Shown here: positions 18,745 through 28,170 of the stretch, piece by piece
Position numbering within the stretch: the first letter of the stretch is position 1
Layout: each line of letters begins with the position of its first letter
Origin: a virus
Length of the DNA: 41,891 nucleotides
IMG/VR virus record: IMGVR_UViG_3300012000_000042
Location: 1-41,891 of that record
Strand: one strand, 5' to 3'
Program-made: the position numbers and the translations under genes
The notes under the pieces: generated by a model
The model's input: only the letters and a program-made list of their open reading frames with translations
What the model was told of the DNA's origin: nothing
Database searches by the model: none

Positions 18745-19464
18745 ATGTCTAAAAAACATAAACAAAAAGAAGACAAGTCAGTTCCTGTTCCTCAAAGAGA
18801 TAAAATTGAAGGGTTCTTAACTATTCGCGAATTACAATGGACAGAAAACCAAAAGAAATTTATTCAATTACTTCAAGATAAAAATACTAAAATGGTTTTT
18901 TGCAAAGGTCCAGCAGGAACAGCAAAAAGTTTACTTTCAGTTTATGCAGCTCTTAACGCTATCAATAGTAAAAAGATTGGCGAAATATTTTATGTTCGTA
19001 ATCCAGTAGAAAGTTCTACTCATAATCTTGGATTCCTTAAAGGTGATTTACATAGTAAACTTGATCCTTATCTTCAACCATTAATGGATAAACTACATGA
19101 ATTATTACCAAAAGGACAAGTCGAAATGCTATTAAAACAAGAAAGAGTTAAGGGTCTGCCAGTAGGTTTTTTAAGAGGATTAAGCATTAATGCTAGTTAT
19201 ATTATCTGTGACGAAGCTCAAAATTTAAGTGTTCATGATTTATTGCTAATTACCACTAGAATGGGTAAGTTCAGTAAATTAATATTAATTGGAGATATTA
19301 GGCAAGCTGATATTAAAAATAGTGGTTTTGAAAAAATATATGATCTTTTTGATGACAAGAAAAGTGCAGATAAAGGAATATGTACTTTTAAATTTGGCAG
19401 AGAAGATATCATGAGAAATGATATCTTAGCATATATTATTGAGAAATTTGAACAATTAAAGTAA
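18745..19464 (+). CDS. phoH: PhoH-like ATPase
   Basis: 239 residues. Walker A GPAGTAKS (55-62), Walker B YIICDEAQN (D156, E157), and sensor LILIGDIRQAD. PhoH-like P-loop ATPases are common in large phages, particularly marine and freshwater ones; the role is uncertain, perhaps RNA-related. Divergent from the leftward gene at 18689 with only 55 bases between start codons. Confidence 0.9.
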   Translation: MSKKHKQKEDKSVPVPQRDKIEGFLTIRELQWTENQKKFIQLLQDKNTKMVFCKGPAGTAKSLLSVYAALNAINSKKIGEIFYVRNPVESSTHNLGFLKGDLHSKLDPYLQPLMDKLHELLPKGQVEMLLKQERVKGLPVGFLRGLSINASYIICDEAQNLSVHDLLLITTRMGKFSKLILIGDIRQADIKNSGFEKIYDLFDDKKSADKGICTFKFGREDIMRNDILAYIIEKFEQLK

Positions 19465-19469
19465 GTCTA

Positions 19470-19476
19470 GTGTAAC
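19470..19476 (+). promoter_or_regulatory. Late-type motif GTGTAAC
   Basis: Seven bases before ATG 19484. Confidence 0.55.
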
Positions 19477-19483
19477 CATCTTT

Positions 19484-20854
19484 ATGGCTCCACTAGTATC
19501 ATTAGACGATCAAACAGAAAAACGGATAGGTTTAGTTTACAACAGCCAAAGTGGACTTTATCAAGCTCTTGATTTTAGCAAAATAGATGATATAGAATCT
19601 CTTTTAAGAAACTCTTCTAGCCCAACTAATATTGATGCTTTTGGTAGATTAAGAGTTTCAGAACCATTCACTCTTGGAGATTATAGTCATGTTTATGGTG
19701 AAGAAACCGAACTTCTCACAAAAACAAGTGGAACAAATTCGAGTATTAATTTTAATATTTTAAAAGCTCAAGCAGAATTACAAGTTGGAACTGGCGCTAA
19801 TGATTTCACTATTCATCAAAGTAGAATGTATCATCATTACATGCCAGGAAAGAGTCAAGTAAGTTTACAAAGTTTTAATTTTAGTGGAGTAAGATCTGGG
19901 ACAAATAAAAGAGTAGGACTTTTTGATGATAGAAATGGCATATTTTTTATGCAAAGTGGAGATGGAAGTTTAAATTTTGTTTTAAGAAGCAATGCATCTG
20001 GATCAGTCAATGATGATATTATTCCACAAAGCAGTTGGAATACTGATACTTGTAATGGTAGTGGATTTTCGCAATTTAATTTAAATCCAACAAAAACACA
20101 ATTATTTTGGGTAGACTATGAATGGTTAGGAGTAGGAACAGTTAGAGTGGGATTTGTAAATCAAGGAAGATTTATAACAGCTCATCAATTTTATAATAGT
20201 AATATTAAAGATTCAGTATATATCAGTAATCCAAATCTTCCTATTCGTTGCGAAATTAAAAATTATAGCAATACAACTGGCGTAGATTATATGCAACAAA
20301 TTTGTGCTACAGTTTTCAGTGAAGGTGGTTATAATGAAGCAGGAGTAGATTTTGCTGCAAGAACAACTGGATATAGAAATATTGCTGCACAAAGTACTTT
20401 ACCAGTTATAGCAATTAGATTAAAAACAGGATATTATGGACAACCAAATAGAAGCGTTGTTAGATTAGGTTCTACAGAATTCTATAGCGCTTCACAACTT
20501 TGTTCTTATGATATAGTCAGACTTCCAAGTGGAGCTTCATTAATTGGAGGATCTTGGGTAAGTGCAGCTGATGATAGTGTTGTAGAATATAATATAAATG
20601 CTACAGGTTATAGTCTTTCTGGAGCAAATATAGTTGATGTTGGATTTCTTCCAGCTGGTGGAGTTGGAGTTGGTAATACAAGTTCATCAGCAGCTAATAT
20701 AGCAAGTGCATCAACAGCAAAACGTAGTTATCTTAGTCAAAATATAGATAGTACAGATAGTAATATTTTTGCTTTTATATTTAGAAATTTTGCATCTGGC
20801 CCTGGAAATACTACAGATACTCTTGCTGGAATACAATGGCGAGAAACTAGATAA
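19484..20854 (+). CDS. Putative virion structural protein
   Basis: 456 residues, Gly/Ser/Asn-rich and beta-rich. Segments such as TNIDAFGRLRVSEPFTLGDY and WNTDTCNGSG with QLFWVDYEWLGVGTVRVGFV resemble a structural protein family in cyanophage-like myoviruses that shares a baseplate/fibre look. No signal peptide. Its late-type promoter and position before a small structural gene fit. Exact location in the virion unknown. Confidence 0.6.
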   Translation: MAPLVSLDDQTEKRIGLVYNSQSGLYQALDFSKIDDIESLLRNSSSPTNIDAFGRLRVSEPFTLGDYSHVYGEETELLTKTSGTNSSINFNILKAQAELQVGTGANDFTIHQSRMYHHYMPGKSQVSLQSFNFSGVRSGTNKRVGLFDDRNGIFFMQSGDGSLNFVLRSNASGSVNDDIIPQSSWNTDTCNGSGFSQFNLNPTKTQLFWVDYEWLGVGTVRVGFVNQGRFITAHQFYNSNIKDSVYISNPNLPIRCEIKNYSNTTGVDYMQQICATVFSEGGYNEAGVDFAARTTGYRNIAAQSTLPVIAIRLKTGYYGQPNRSVVRLGSTEFYSASQLCSYDIVRLPSGASLIGGSWVSAADDSVVEYNINATGYSLSGANIVDVGFLPAGGVGVGNTSSSAANIASASTAKRSYLSQNIDSTDSNIFAFIFRNFASGPGNTTDTLAGIQWRETR

Positions 20855-20882
20855 TTTTATATTATCATTTTATATATTTAAT

Positions 20883-20889
20883 GTGTAAT
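20883..20889 (+). promoter_or_regulatory. Late-type motif GTGTAAT
   Basis: Ten bases before ATG 20900. Confidence 0.65.
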
Positions 20890-20899
20890 AATAATTAAT

Positions 20900-21184
20900 A
20901 TGGCAGAATTATTTAGAGACTCAGGTTTTGAAAAGATAGCTTTAGTTGCCACCTCAACAGGAGCAGCTAAGTTAATAGACGCACCAGGACAAGACAAAAA
21001 TATTTATATTTTAGGCGTTCATACTAGTGGAAATGTTGCATTGAAAGAAAATGATGCCGCAGGAAATACAATTATGTTTGTTGCCGCTGGTAATGCAAAT
21101 CTTCCTTCTACAATCAAAGTAACTACAAATACTGGAGTATATAGTTCATTAGCTAATGTTTCAGTATTTTATTACGTAGATTAA
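20900..21184 (+). CDS. Small putative virion protein
   Basis: 94 residues, beta-rich (VALKENDAAGNTIMFVAAGN, VSVFYYVD). Compact, no Cys, resembling small capsid- or fibre-associated proteins of phages. Late motif upstream. Family unknown. Confidence 0.55.
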   Translation: MAELFRDSGFEKIALVATSTGAAKLIDAPGQDKNIYILGVHTSGNVALKENDAAGNTIMFVAAGNANLPSTIKVTTNTGVYSSLANVSVFYYVD

Positions 21185-21213
21185 TATATTTAGATTTATA
21201 ATTAAATTTAACA

Positions 21214-21219
21214 TATAAT
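21214..21219 (+). promoter_or_regulatory. TATAAT start signal for the sigma-like/terminase operon
   Basis: TATAAT ends six bases before ATG 21226, as in the early promoters, but the -35 is poor (TTAGAT near 21191) and GTGTAAT is absent. Confidence 0.5.
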
Positions 21220-21225
21220 ACATAT

Positions 21226-21687
21226 ATGTTAAAAATTTATTGTTCTGAATGTGGTTCACCAACTGAATATTCCTTAAATAAGCCTAAATTTTGCACAAAT
21301 TGTGGAAATTCATTTTTTGGTGCTAAAAAAGAAGAAAAAGTAGCTTTACCAGTACAAATGCAAAAGCCAACTATAACTAAAGCCAAAAGACCAAATATCG
21401 AACCAGAAGATTACGAAGATGATAATACTGAAATCACAGAAGTAAATGAAGTACCAGATATTGATAATTTAGATTTTGATCTCGATATTAATGAACATAA
21501 AGGAGAAAAAATTGGTAATATAGTTGGTTCTTCTGAAAGAAACGATTTAAGAAAACATAGATCATCAGAAAAAGTAGATACTAAAAAAGTATTAGAGGAT
21601 TTTGCAAGAGAAGGTGGAGCAATTCGTCCAGCTTCAAGAACATCAACCAATTCAGCCAAACGTCGTAGAGGACGAAACAATGGCTAA
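21226..21687 (+). CDS. Zinc-ribbon protein
   Basis: 153 residues. The N-terminal CSECGS...FCTNCGN is a four-Cys zinc ribbon. The rest is acidic and low-complexity with a basic tail (KRRRGRNNG). It is the first gene of an operon with the sigma-like protein, which starts inside its last codons. Might be a transcription cofactor, judged only from context. Confidence 0.65.
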   Translation: MLKIYCSECGSPTEYSLNKPKFCTNCGNSFFGAKKEEKVALPVQMQKPTITKAKRPNIEPEDYEDDNTEITEVNEVPDIDNLDFDLDINEHKGEKIGNIVGSSERNDLRKHRSSEKVDTKKVLEDFAREGGAIRPASRTSTNSAKRRRGRNNG

Positions 21688-22360
21688 AAAACCCAAGTTT
21701 GAAAATTGCATAGATAACATAAATACAGAAATCCTTAAAAGAAAAAATAAGTGGAATTTAACAGCAATTGCTTGGATGGATTTTAGCGATGTTTCTCAAA
21801 TTTTAAGATTTCATATTTATAAAAAATGGCATCTTTATGATGCTACAAAACCTCTTGCACCTTGGGTTAATAGAATTATAAGCAATCAAATTAAAAATCT
21901 TATTCGCAATAATTATAGTAATTATACAAGACCTTGTTTAAAATGTTCAGCAGCAGAAAGCGATGATGGTTGTGGAATTTATACCAAACAATGTTCAGCT
22001 TGTCCATTATACGCAAATTGGGAAAAGAATAAAAAAAGTGCACATGATACAAAATTAACAGTAAGCTTAGAAAATCATGTTCAAGAAATCAATGATATGA
22101 AAAATGAAAATTTCAATCTTGAAGCCACAGCACAAAATGTTCACGATAAAATGCATAAAATTTTAAAACCTATAGAATGGAAAATTTATCAATATTTATA
22201 TATTGATGGAAAAGATGAAGAACAAGTTGCAAAACTCATGGGTTATAGAACAACAGAAAAGAATAGAATGGCAGGATACAAGCAAATTAAAAATTTAAAA
22301 AAATCAATTATTATTAAAGTTAAAAAACATTTATATAATGGAGACATTGATATTATATGA
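21680..22360 (+). CDS. Sigma-factor-like protein, candidate late sigma
   Basis: 226 residues from ATG 21680, overlapping the previous gene. Residues 30-78 (IAWMDFSDVSQILRFHIY, PLAPWVNRIISNQIKNLIRN) resemble sigma region 2 of ECF-type or T4 gp55-like factors. Residues 155-212 (EWKIYQYLYIDGKDEEQVAK, then MGYRT and KNLKKSI) look like the region 4 helix-turn-helix. Between them CLKC and CSAC form a possible zinc finger, unusual for sigma factors. It could direct the host RNA polymerase to GTGTAAT late promoters. It is adjacent to the packaging genes, as expected for late control. Confidence 0.65.
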   Translation: MAKKPKFENCIDNINTEILKRKNKWNLTAIAWMDFSDVSQILRFHIYKKWHLYDATKPLAPWVNRIISNQIKNLIRNNYSNYTRPCLKCSAAESDDGCGIYTKQCSACPLYANWEKNKKSAHDTKLTVSLENHVQEINDMKNENFNLEATAQNVHDKMHKILKPIEWKIYQYLYIDGKDEEQVAKLMGYRTTEKNRMAGYKQIKNLKKSIIIKVKKHLYNGDIDII

Positions 22361-23451
22361 GCGAAGATATTTTCGTATTAACAGAAGAGCAACAATTAAA
22401 ACTCTTAACAGAATGGAATAATCGTCCAGATAATCCTCCATCTTTAGCGGAGTTAGTTAAGCTTGCTTTTGATAGAGATGATCTGGATGGTAGAAGTAAA
22501 GAAGGCAAAGCTGTAAAACAATTTCTTGCTTCTAGACAAATCAAACCAAGGAAAAGCCATGAATATGAAGCTAAAGGTTTAATAGAACTAACAAACGAGC
22601 AAAAAGAATATATCAGTAATAATTGCTTGACTATGACTGGTTTAGAAATGGCTAAAATTTTATTTAAAAATGAAGCATTAACTAATTTATGCCAAGAAAC
22701 TAGAAGCGTATTGGAATATATGAAAATTATTCCAACTAATATTAAATATAATAATACAGAAAATGAAGATGTAGCTTCTGGAGATTATAAACCACCACGC
22801 AGTGAAGAAAGAATGATTGCGAAAATCAATAAATATGTTTTAGATGGTATTGATAAAAATAAAATCACTCATGCTCAAAAAAGAGAAATTATTGCACTGA
22901 TTGGTTATATGAATACTCATAGATTTATTCACCAAATTAATCTTTATGATAATGAAAGTGATAGAGAATTATTTGAGAGTAGTTTTATAAGATATACATA
23001 TAATAAAGCAGACTTAACCCAAGAAGAAGTTGACCAATATATTGTTCTTTGTACAGAAGTATTAATATCTTCTAATATTCAACAAACAATTGGAGTCCTT
23101 CAAAATCAAATTGATCTTGCAATTCAAGAAGATGGCAAAATTCCAATGGCTATAGTAGAAGCAAGTAATACTGCTAGAAAAGAATACAACGATTGCGTTA
23201 ATCGTCAACAAAAATTAAATAATGATCTTAAGGTAAAGCGTAGCGAAAGACTTAGCAAACAAGTAAAAGAAACAGCATCAATTATTAACCTTGTTCAAAT
23301 GTGGAAAGAAGAAGAGAGCCGTGCTAAATTAATTAAAATGGCAGAAATGAGAAAGAAAACTGTAGAAAAAGAAATAGATAGATTATCATCTATGGATGAA
23401 GTCAAGTGCAAAATATTAGGAATTTCAAAAGACGAAATATTGAATGGTTAA
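22357..23451 (+). CDS. Possible terminase small subunit or DNA-binding protein
   Basis: 364 residues, starting in an ATGA overlap. An N-terminal helical region (NNRPDNPPSLAELVKLAFDR) resembles HTH-bearing proteins, and the C-terminal third is a long coiled coil (KRSERLSKQVKETASIINLV). Position directly upstream of nuclease and TerL makes a TerS-like role plausible, but the length is above typical TerS and no family is clear. Confidence 0.45.
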   Translation: MSEDIFVLTEEQQLKLLTEWNNRPDNPPSLAELVKLAFDRDDLDGRSKEGKAVKQFLASRQIKPRKSHEYEAKGLIELTNEQKEYISNNCLTMTGLEMAKILFKNEALTNLCQETRSVLEYMKIIPTNIKYNNTENEDVASGDYKPPRSEERMIAKINKYVLDGIDKNKITHAQKREIIALIGYMNTHRFIHQINLYDNESDRELFESSFIRYTYNKADLTQEEVDQYIVLCTEVLISSNIQQTIGVLQNQIDLAIQEDGKIPMAIVEASNTARKEYNDCVNRQQKLNNDLKVKRSERLSKQVKETASIINLVQMWKEEESRAKLIKMAEMRKKTVEKEIDRLSSMDEVKCKILGISKDEILNG

Positions 23452-24391
23452 TTTTATGTCAGTTATTTGCAAAGTAGATGGTAAAGAATTTAAAGATGAA
23501 AAAAGTTTGCATCTTGCACTTCGTGGTTATGGTTTAAATAAAGAAAAATACTATCATACTTATTATCCCAAAAAAGATCTTCTTACTGGCGATACTATTA
23601 ATTTTAAAACAAAAGAACAGTATTTTAATAGCGATTTTAATGATAAGAATAATATGAAAAAATGGCTCAAACAACAGCCATTAGATAAAGCTCAAGAATA
23701 TACAAAACAATTATTAATCAAAAGAAAAGAAGATAAAAAATTAACATATAGTCCTTCTCAAGTAGAGCTAAGAACTATTATGGCGCCATCTATTATTTCT
23801 TATAATAAATTATTTAATGATTATTATGATGTTTGCTCTAGTATAGGATTAGAAAACAAATTTATACATCCAAACAATATTATTCATCAATTTAAAAATA
23901 AATTAAATTCAAATGATACCATTTACGTTGATACCAGAGAACAAAACTGGCTTAAATTTAATATACCTTTTGAAATAAAAACCTTACCTTATGGCGACTA
24001 TACTTGTTCTAATGATAATTGTAGTTGTTTTATAGAAAGAAAAAGCTTAAGTGATTTTATTAGCACTTTGAGCGTTGGTAATCTAGAAAGATTTAGAAAT
24101 GAGATTATTAAAGCTAAAAAAGATAATGCTTATCTTGTTGTTATAGTAGAGGAAAAGCTTACAAATGCATTAAGTTTTCAATATCTTCCTCATATTAGCA
24201 AAAAAATAAAAGCAACACCAGAATTTATATTTCATAATGTTAGACAATTACTTCAAGAATTTGATAACTTACAATTTCTTTTTGTTGATGGTAGAGAAGA
24301 GATGAAAAGAGCTATAGAATCTATTTTAGCTAGTAAATGCTTTTATAAAAAGATAGATCTACAATTAGCTTATGATATGAAACTTTTATGA
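23444..24391 (+). CDS. ERCC4-type nuclease
   Basis: 315 residues from ATG 23444; an alternative start is 23456. The catalytic core has IYVDTREQ (D163, E166), GDYTC (D185), and ERKSLSDF (E198, R199, K200), the ERCC4/XPF-type nuclease pattern GDX..ERKX. The N-terminal part (KSLHLALRGYGLNKEKYYHT.) is found in phage nucleases. It may cut branched DNA during replication or packaging. It overlaps both neighbours (22357 and TerL), implying tight co-expression. Confidence 0.8.
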   Translation: MVNFMSVICKVDGKEFKDEKSLHLALRGYGLNKEKYYHTYYPKKDLLTGDTINFKTKEQYFNSDFNDKNNMKKWLKQQPLDKAQEYTKQLLIKRKEDKKLTYSPSQVELRTIMAPSIISYNKLFNDYYDVCSSIGLENKFIHPNNIIHQFKNKLNSNDTIYVDTREQNWLKFNIPFEIKTLPYGDYTCSNDNCSCFIERKSLSDFISTLSVGNLERFRNEIIKAKKDNAYLVVIVEEKLTNALSFQYLPHISKKIKATPEFIFHNVRQLLQEFDNLQFLFVDGREEMKRAIESILASKCFYKKIDLQLAYDMKLL

Positions 24392-26235
24392 TATATTGTC
24401 CAGATAAATATTTAAGAGAAGTAAAAGATGTTAACGCTGAATTATCTCAGCTTAAAGGATTTCTCAATGATAAAGAAGCTAAAATCTCTTTAGCCAAATT
24501 TCTTAGAGCTAATCTTGGATTTACAACAGAACTTATTAGTGGAGTTAAACTAGCTCCATATCAGGAGTTACATCTTAAAGCCTTAATGAATAGAAATTTT
24601 AATATGTGCGTGTTTGGTCGTGGTTGCGGTAAGTCATTTATGGCTGCAGTATTTTGTTTTCTTCAATGCGTATTTGAACCTAATACTAAAATTCTTATTG
24701 CTGGACCAACTTTCAGAACTGCACGTTTTATTTTTAATAACTTAGAAAAAATTGTAGATAGTAAAGGTGCAGAACTTCTAGCTCAATGCTTTGGTGCTAA
24801 AGCTAAAAGAAACGATCAATTTGAATGGCAAATTAATGGTGGAAGTATTGTAGCGATTCCTCTTAATGGAGAAAAGATTCGAGGATTTCGCGCTAATATT
24901 CTAGTACTTGATGAGTTTCTTTTGCTTCCAGAAGAAATTATCAAAAATGTATTGATGCCATTCTTGGTTGCTCCACAAAATATGAAAGAACGTATGGAGA
25001 TCAGAGAATTTGAAGATAAATTAATAAGCGAAGGCTTAATGAAAGAAGATGAAAGAATGGTATTTGAAAATACAAGTAAAATGATTGCGCTCTCATCCGC
25101 AAGTTATACTTTTGAGAATCTTTACAAAACTTATAAAGAATGGTGTGAAAAGATTGAATCAAAAGAAAAACAAGAAGCCACATATTTTGTTAGTCAAATG
25201 AGTTATGAAGCTCTTCCAGAAGAAATGATTGATAAAACAATTATTGAAGAAGCTCAAGCTGGCGGATTTAGTCATAGTAGTTTCATGAGAGAATATTGTG
25301 CTCAATTTACAGATGGTAGTGATAGTTATTTTAATGCAAAAAAAATGGATGATTGCACTTTACCTTTAGGAGAAGCACCTCATACATTATTAAGAGGAGA
25401 TCCAAAGAAAAAATATGTGCTTGGAATTGACCCTAATATGAGTGATAGTCCAAATGCAGATTATTTTGCTATGGCTATTTTAGAAATAGATGATGAAACT
25501 AAACAAGGCACATTAGTTCATACTTATGCTGGCCTTGGTAATTTAAAAAATCACGTTGCATATTTATATTATATATTAAGTAATTTTAATATCATTTTAA
25601 TGATTATAGATAATGCAGGAGCAGATGTTTTCTTGTCAGCTTGTAATCAATCAGAACTATTTAAAAAAGACAAACTTGAAATTAAAACATTTGATTTTGA
25701 TAGTGATCTAGAAGGCGTAGATTATGATCTTATGGTTAAAAATGCTAGAAAAAAATATAATATTCAAGATAAAAGAATAGCTTTTAATCAAGTATTTACA
25801 AGTACATTTATTAGAAAAGCCAACGAACATTTACAAGCTTGTATTGATTATAAAAAGATATGGTTTGCTAGTAAAACTGGAGCATATGAATCTTTCTTTA
25901 ATAAAGCATTAAATCAAGGAGCAGCAAATCTAGATTTAATAAGAGGAGAAGACAAGAAAGATTGGACTATATTAGATTTTATTGAAAATCAAGACGATTA
26001 TATATATCAAACTAAAAAACAATGTGCTTTAGTTGAGCATTCTAGTACTAGCCGTGGTACTCAAAGTTTTGATTTACCACAACACCTTAAAAGAAGTTCT
26101 TCTGCTAATAAAGCTAGAAAAGATAATTATTCAGCACTTATGTTAGCAAATTGGGCTTTGAAATGCTATAATGATATGATGAAAGAACCAGAAAATATAG
26201 AAACTCCAACTTTTTCGCCTATTATGATTAAATAA
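24388..26235 (+). CDS. terL: Terminase large subunit (TerL)
   Basis: 615 residues. ATPase: Walker A GRGCGKS (77-83), Walker B ILVLDEF (D175, E176), and an A-GPTFRTARFI coupling segment. The nuclease domain begins around VLGIDPNMSDSPNADYF with an RNase H-like Asp, then LMIIDNAGAD. It packages DNA into the prohead through the portal encoded next. It overlaps the upstream nuclease by ATGA, which gives a compact packaging operon. Confidence 0.92.
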   Translation: MIYCPDKYLREVKDVNAELSQLKGFLNDKEAKISLAKFLRANLGFTTELISGVKLAPYQELHLKALMNRNFNMCVFGRGCGKSFMAAVFCFLQCVFEPNTKILIAGPTFRTARFIFNNLEKIVDSKGAELLAQCFGAKAKRNDQFEWQINGGSIVAIPLNGEKIRGFRANILVLDEFLLLPEEIIKNVLMPFLVAPQNMKERMEIREFEDKLISEGLMKEDERMVFENTSKMIALSSASYTFENLYKTYKEWCEKIESKEKQEATYFVSQMSYEALPEEMIDKTIIEEAQAGGFSHSSFMREYCAQFTDGSDSYFNAKKMDDCTLPLGEAPHTLLRGDPKKKYVLGIDPNMSDSPNADYFAMAILEIDDETKQGTLVHTYAGLGNLKNHVAYLYYILSNFNIILMIIDNAGADVFLSACNQSELFKKDKLEIKTFDFDSDLEGVDYDLMVKNARKKYNIQDKRIAFNQVFTSTFIRKANEHLQACIDYKKIWFASKTGAYESFFNKALNQGAANLDLIRGEDKKDWTILDFIENQDDYIYQTKKQCALVEHSSTSRGTQSFDLPQHLKRSSSANKARKDNYSALMLANWALKCYNDMMKEPENIETPTFSPIMIK

Positions 26236-26237
26236 AG

Positions 26238-26244
26238 GTGTAAT
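26238..26244 (+). promoter_or_regulatory. Late-type motif GTGTAAT
   Basis: Eleven bases before ATG 26256. Confidence 0.65.
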
Positions 26245-26255
26245 AATCAACGCAA

Positions 26256-28169
26256 ATGTCTAAAAAAATTAAAAATAAATCAAAAAATACCAAAAATCAG
26301 GAAATCGTACCTTTAATGGCATCAGCTTCTACTTACGAAAGCCATGCTGCTCATGCCTCTGATCCAGCACATACATCTACAAGAAGAAATGCAGCTAGTA
26401 CCATAATTAGAACAGATAGATATAAAAACATTAACGATGGATTAATTCCTTTCAGATATTCAACTGGTATTAAAAATGAATCTAATCTTAATATCAGAGA
26501 TGCAGTTATTCTTTGTCAAAAAGCATATTATAATTTTGCAATTTTCAGAAATACTATTGATTTAATGACAGAATTTTCAGCTAGTAATATTTACTTTACT
26601 GGTGGTAGTTCAAAATCAAGAAATTTCTTTGAAGCACTTTTTAGAAAAATAAATATAACAGATATTCAAGATAAATTCTTTAGAGAATATTATCGTTCTG
26701 GCAATGTTTTTATTTATAGATTTGATACAAAAGTAAAAGATGAAGATGTTAATAAAATTACTCAAACATTTGGTTTAACTAGTTCAAATGCAGCTGTTAA
26801 TTTACCATCTAAATATATTATTTTAAATCCATCAGATATTCAAATCGCTGGAACTATTAATTTTGCTCAAAGAAAATATTATAAAATATTAACTGATTAC
26901 GAATTAGAAAGATTAAAGAATCCAAAGAGTGATGAAGATAAAGAAGTATTAAATAGTTTACCACCAGAAACTCAAAAATTAATTAAAGGAAAAACAATTG
27001 GCATTTTAACGATTCCTCTTGAAGCAGATAGAATTTCAGCAGCATTTTATAAAAAACAAGATTACGAACCATTTGCAGTGCCAATGGGATTTCCAGTATT
27101 AGAAGATATCAATTGGAAAGCTGAAATGAAAAAAATGGATATGGCAGTTACTCGTACAATGCAACAATCTGTACTTCTTATTACAATGGGAGATACTCCA
27201 GATAATGGTGGTATCAATCAAAAAAATCTTGAAGCCATGCAAAGTCTTTTCGAAAATCAAAGTGTTGGCAGAGTTCTTATCGCAGATTATACAACCAAAG
27301 CTCAATTTGTTATTCCTGATATTGGTTCTTTGATTGGACCTCAAAAATATGAAGTTGTTGATAGAGACATTCAAATTGGCTTAAATAATATTCTTATTGG
27401 TAGTGAAAAGTTTGCTAATCAAAGTATTAAGGTTCAAGTATTTATCGAAAGATTAAAACAAGCTCGCCAAACATTTATTAATGAATTTCTTGTTCCTGAG
27501 ATTCGCAGAATTAGTAAAGACCTTGGATTTAAAAATTATCCAGTTCCAAATTTTGAAGATATTGATCTTAAAGATGATGTTCAATATTCTAGAATTTATA
27601 ATCGTCTAGTAGAACTTGGCGTATTAACTCCAGAAGAAGGAATTAAAGCTATTGAAACTGGTAGACTTCCAAATCCAGAAGAATCAATTGAAGCTCAACA
27701 AAGATTTAAAGATCTTAAAGACCAAGGATTTTATCAACCACTTATTGGTGGAAGTCAACAACAAGCTGGCAGACCAAGTGGTTCAACTGGAATACCACAA
27801 AGCACTAAAAATGTTTCGCCAATTGGTCAAGGAAAACAATCTAAAGCTAACGAAGATAAGTTTAGTCTTTCTAAAGTAAAAGAAAACCTTGTTCTTGCTC
27901 AAAAACTAGAAGAAGAAGTATCATCTGCTCTTCGTAAAAAACATAATATCAAAAAATTAAGCTATAATCAAAAAGAAGTAGCAGAACAAATTAGTAAAAT
28001 TATTGTAGCAAATGAAACTCCAGAAAATTGGGTTTCTAAAATAGAAGATTATATCAAACAACCAGTTGATCAAAATCAAGAAACAGTTGCAAGTATTAAT
28101 TCTATTGCTTATGATCATCAAGTAGATAGTTATCTTGCAAGTATTCTTTATCATAGCAAAGTAAAATAA
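26256..28169 (+). CDS. Portal protein
   Basis: 637 residues. A basic N-terminal tail leads to the body with NIRDAVILCQKAYYNFAIFR, IDLMTEFSASNIYFTGG and FREYYRSGNVFIYRFD, typical of portal proteins of T4-like and related myoviruses (wing and stem regions), with LVPEIRRISKDLGFKNYPVP toward the clip. The C-terminal part is more polar. Located between TerL and a fibre. It forms the dodecameric ring of the head vertex. Confidence 0.85.
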   Translation: MSKKIKNKSKNTKNQEIVPLMASASTYESHAAHASDPAHTSTRRNAASTIIRTDRYKNINDGLIPFRYSTGIKNESNLNIRDAVILCQKAYYNFAIFRNTIDLMTEFSASNIYFTGGSSKSRNFFEALFRKINITDIQDKFFREYYRSGNVFIYRFDTKVKDEDVNKITQTFGLTSSNAAVNLPSKYIILNPSDIQIAGTINFAQRKYYKILTDYELERLKNPKSDEDKEVLNSLPPETQKLIKGKTIGILTIPLEADRISAAFYKKQDYEPFAVPMGFPVLEDINWKAEMKKMDMAVTRTMQQSVLLITMGDTPDNGGINQKNLEAMQSLFENQSVGRVLIADYTTKAQFVIPDIGSLIGPQKYEVVDRDIQIGLNNILIGSEKFANQSIKVQVFIERLKQARQTFINEFLVPEIRRISKDLGFKNYPVPNFEDIDLKDDVQYSRIYNRLVELGVLTPEEGIKAIETGRLPNPEESIEAQQRFKDLKDQGFYQPLIGGSQQQAGRPSGSTGIPQSTKNVSPIGQGKQSKANEDKFSLSKVKENLVLAQKLEEEVSSALRKKHNIKKLSYNQKEVAEQISKIIVANETPENWVSKIEDYIKQPVDQNQETVASINSIAYDHQVDSYLASILYHSKVK

Positions 28170-28170
28170 T

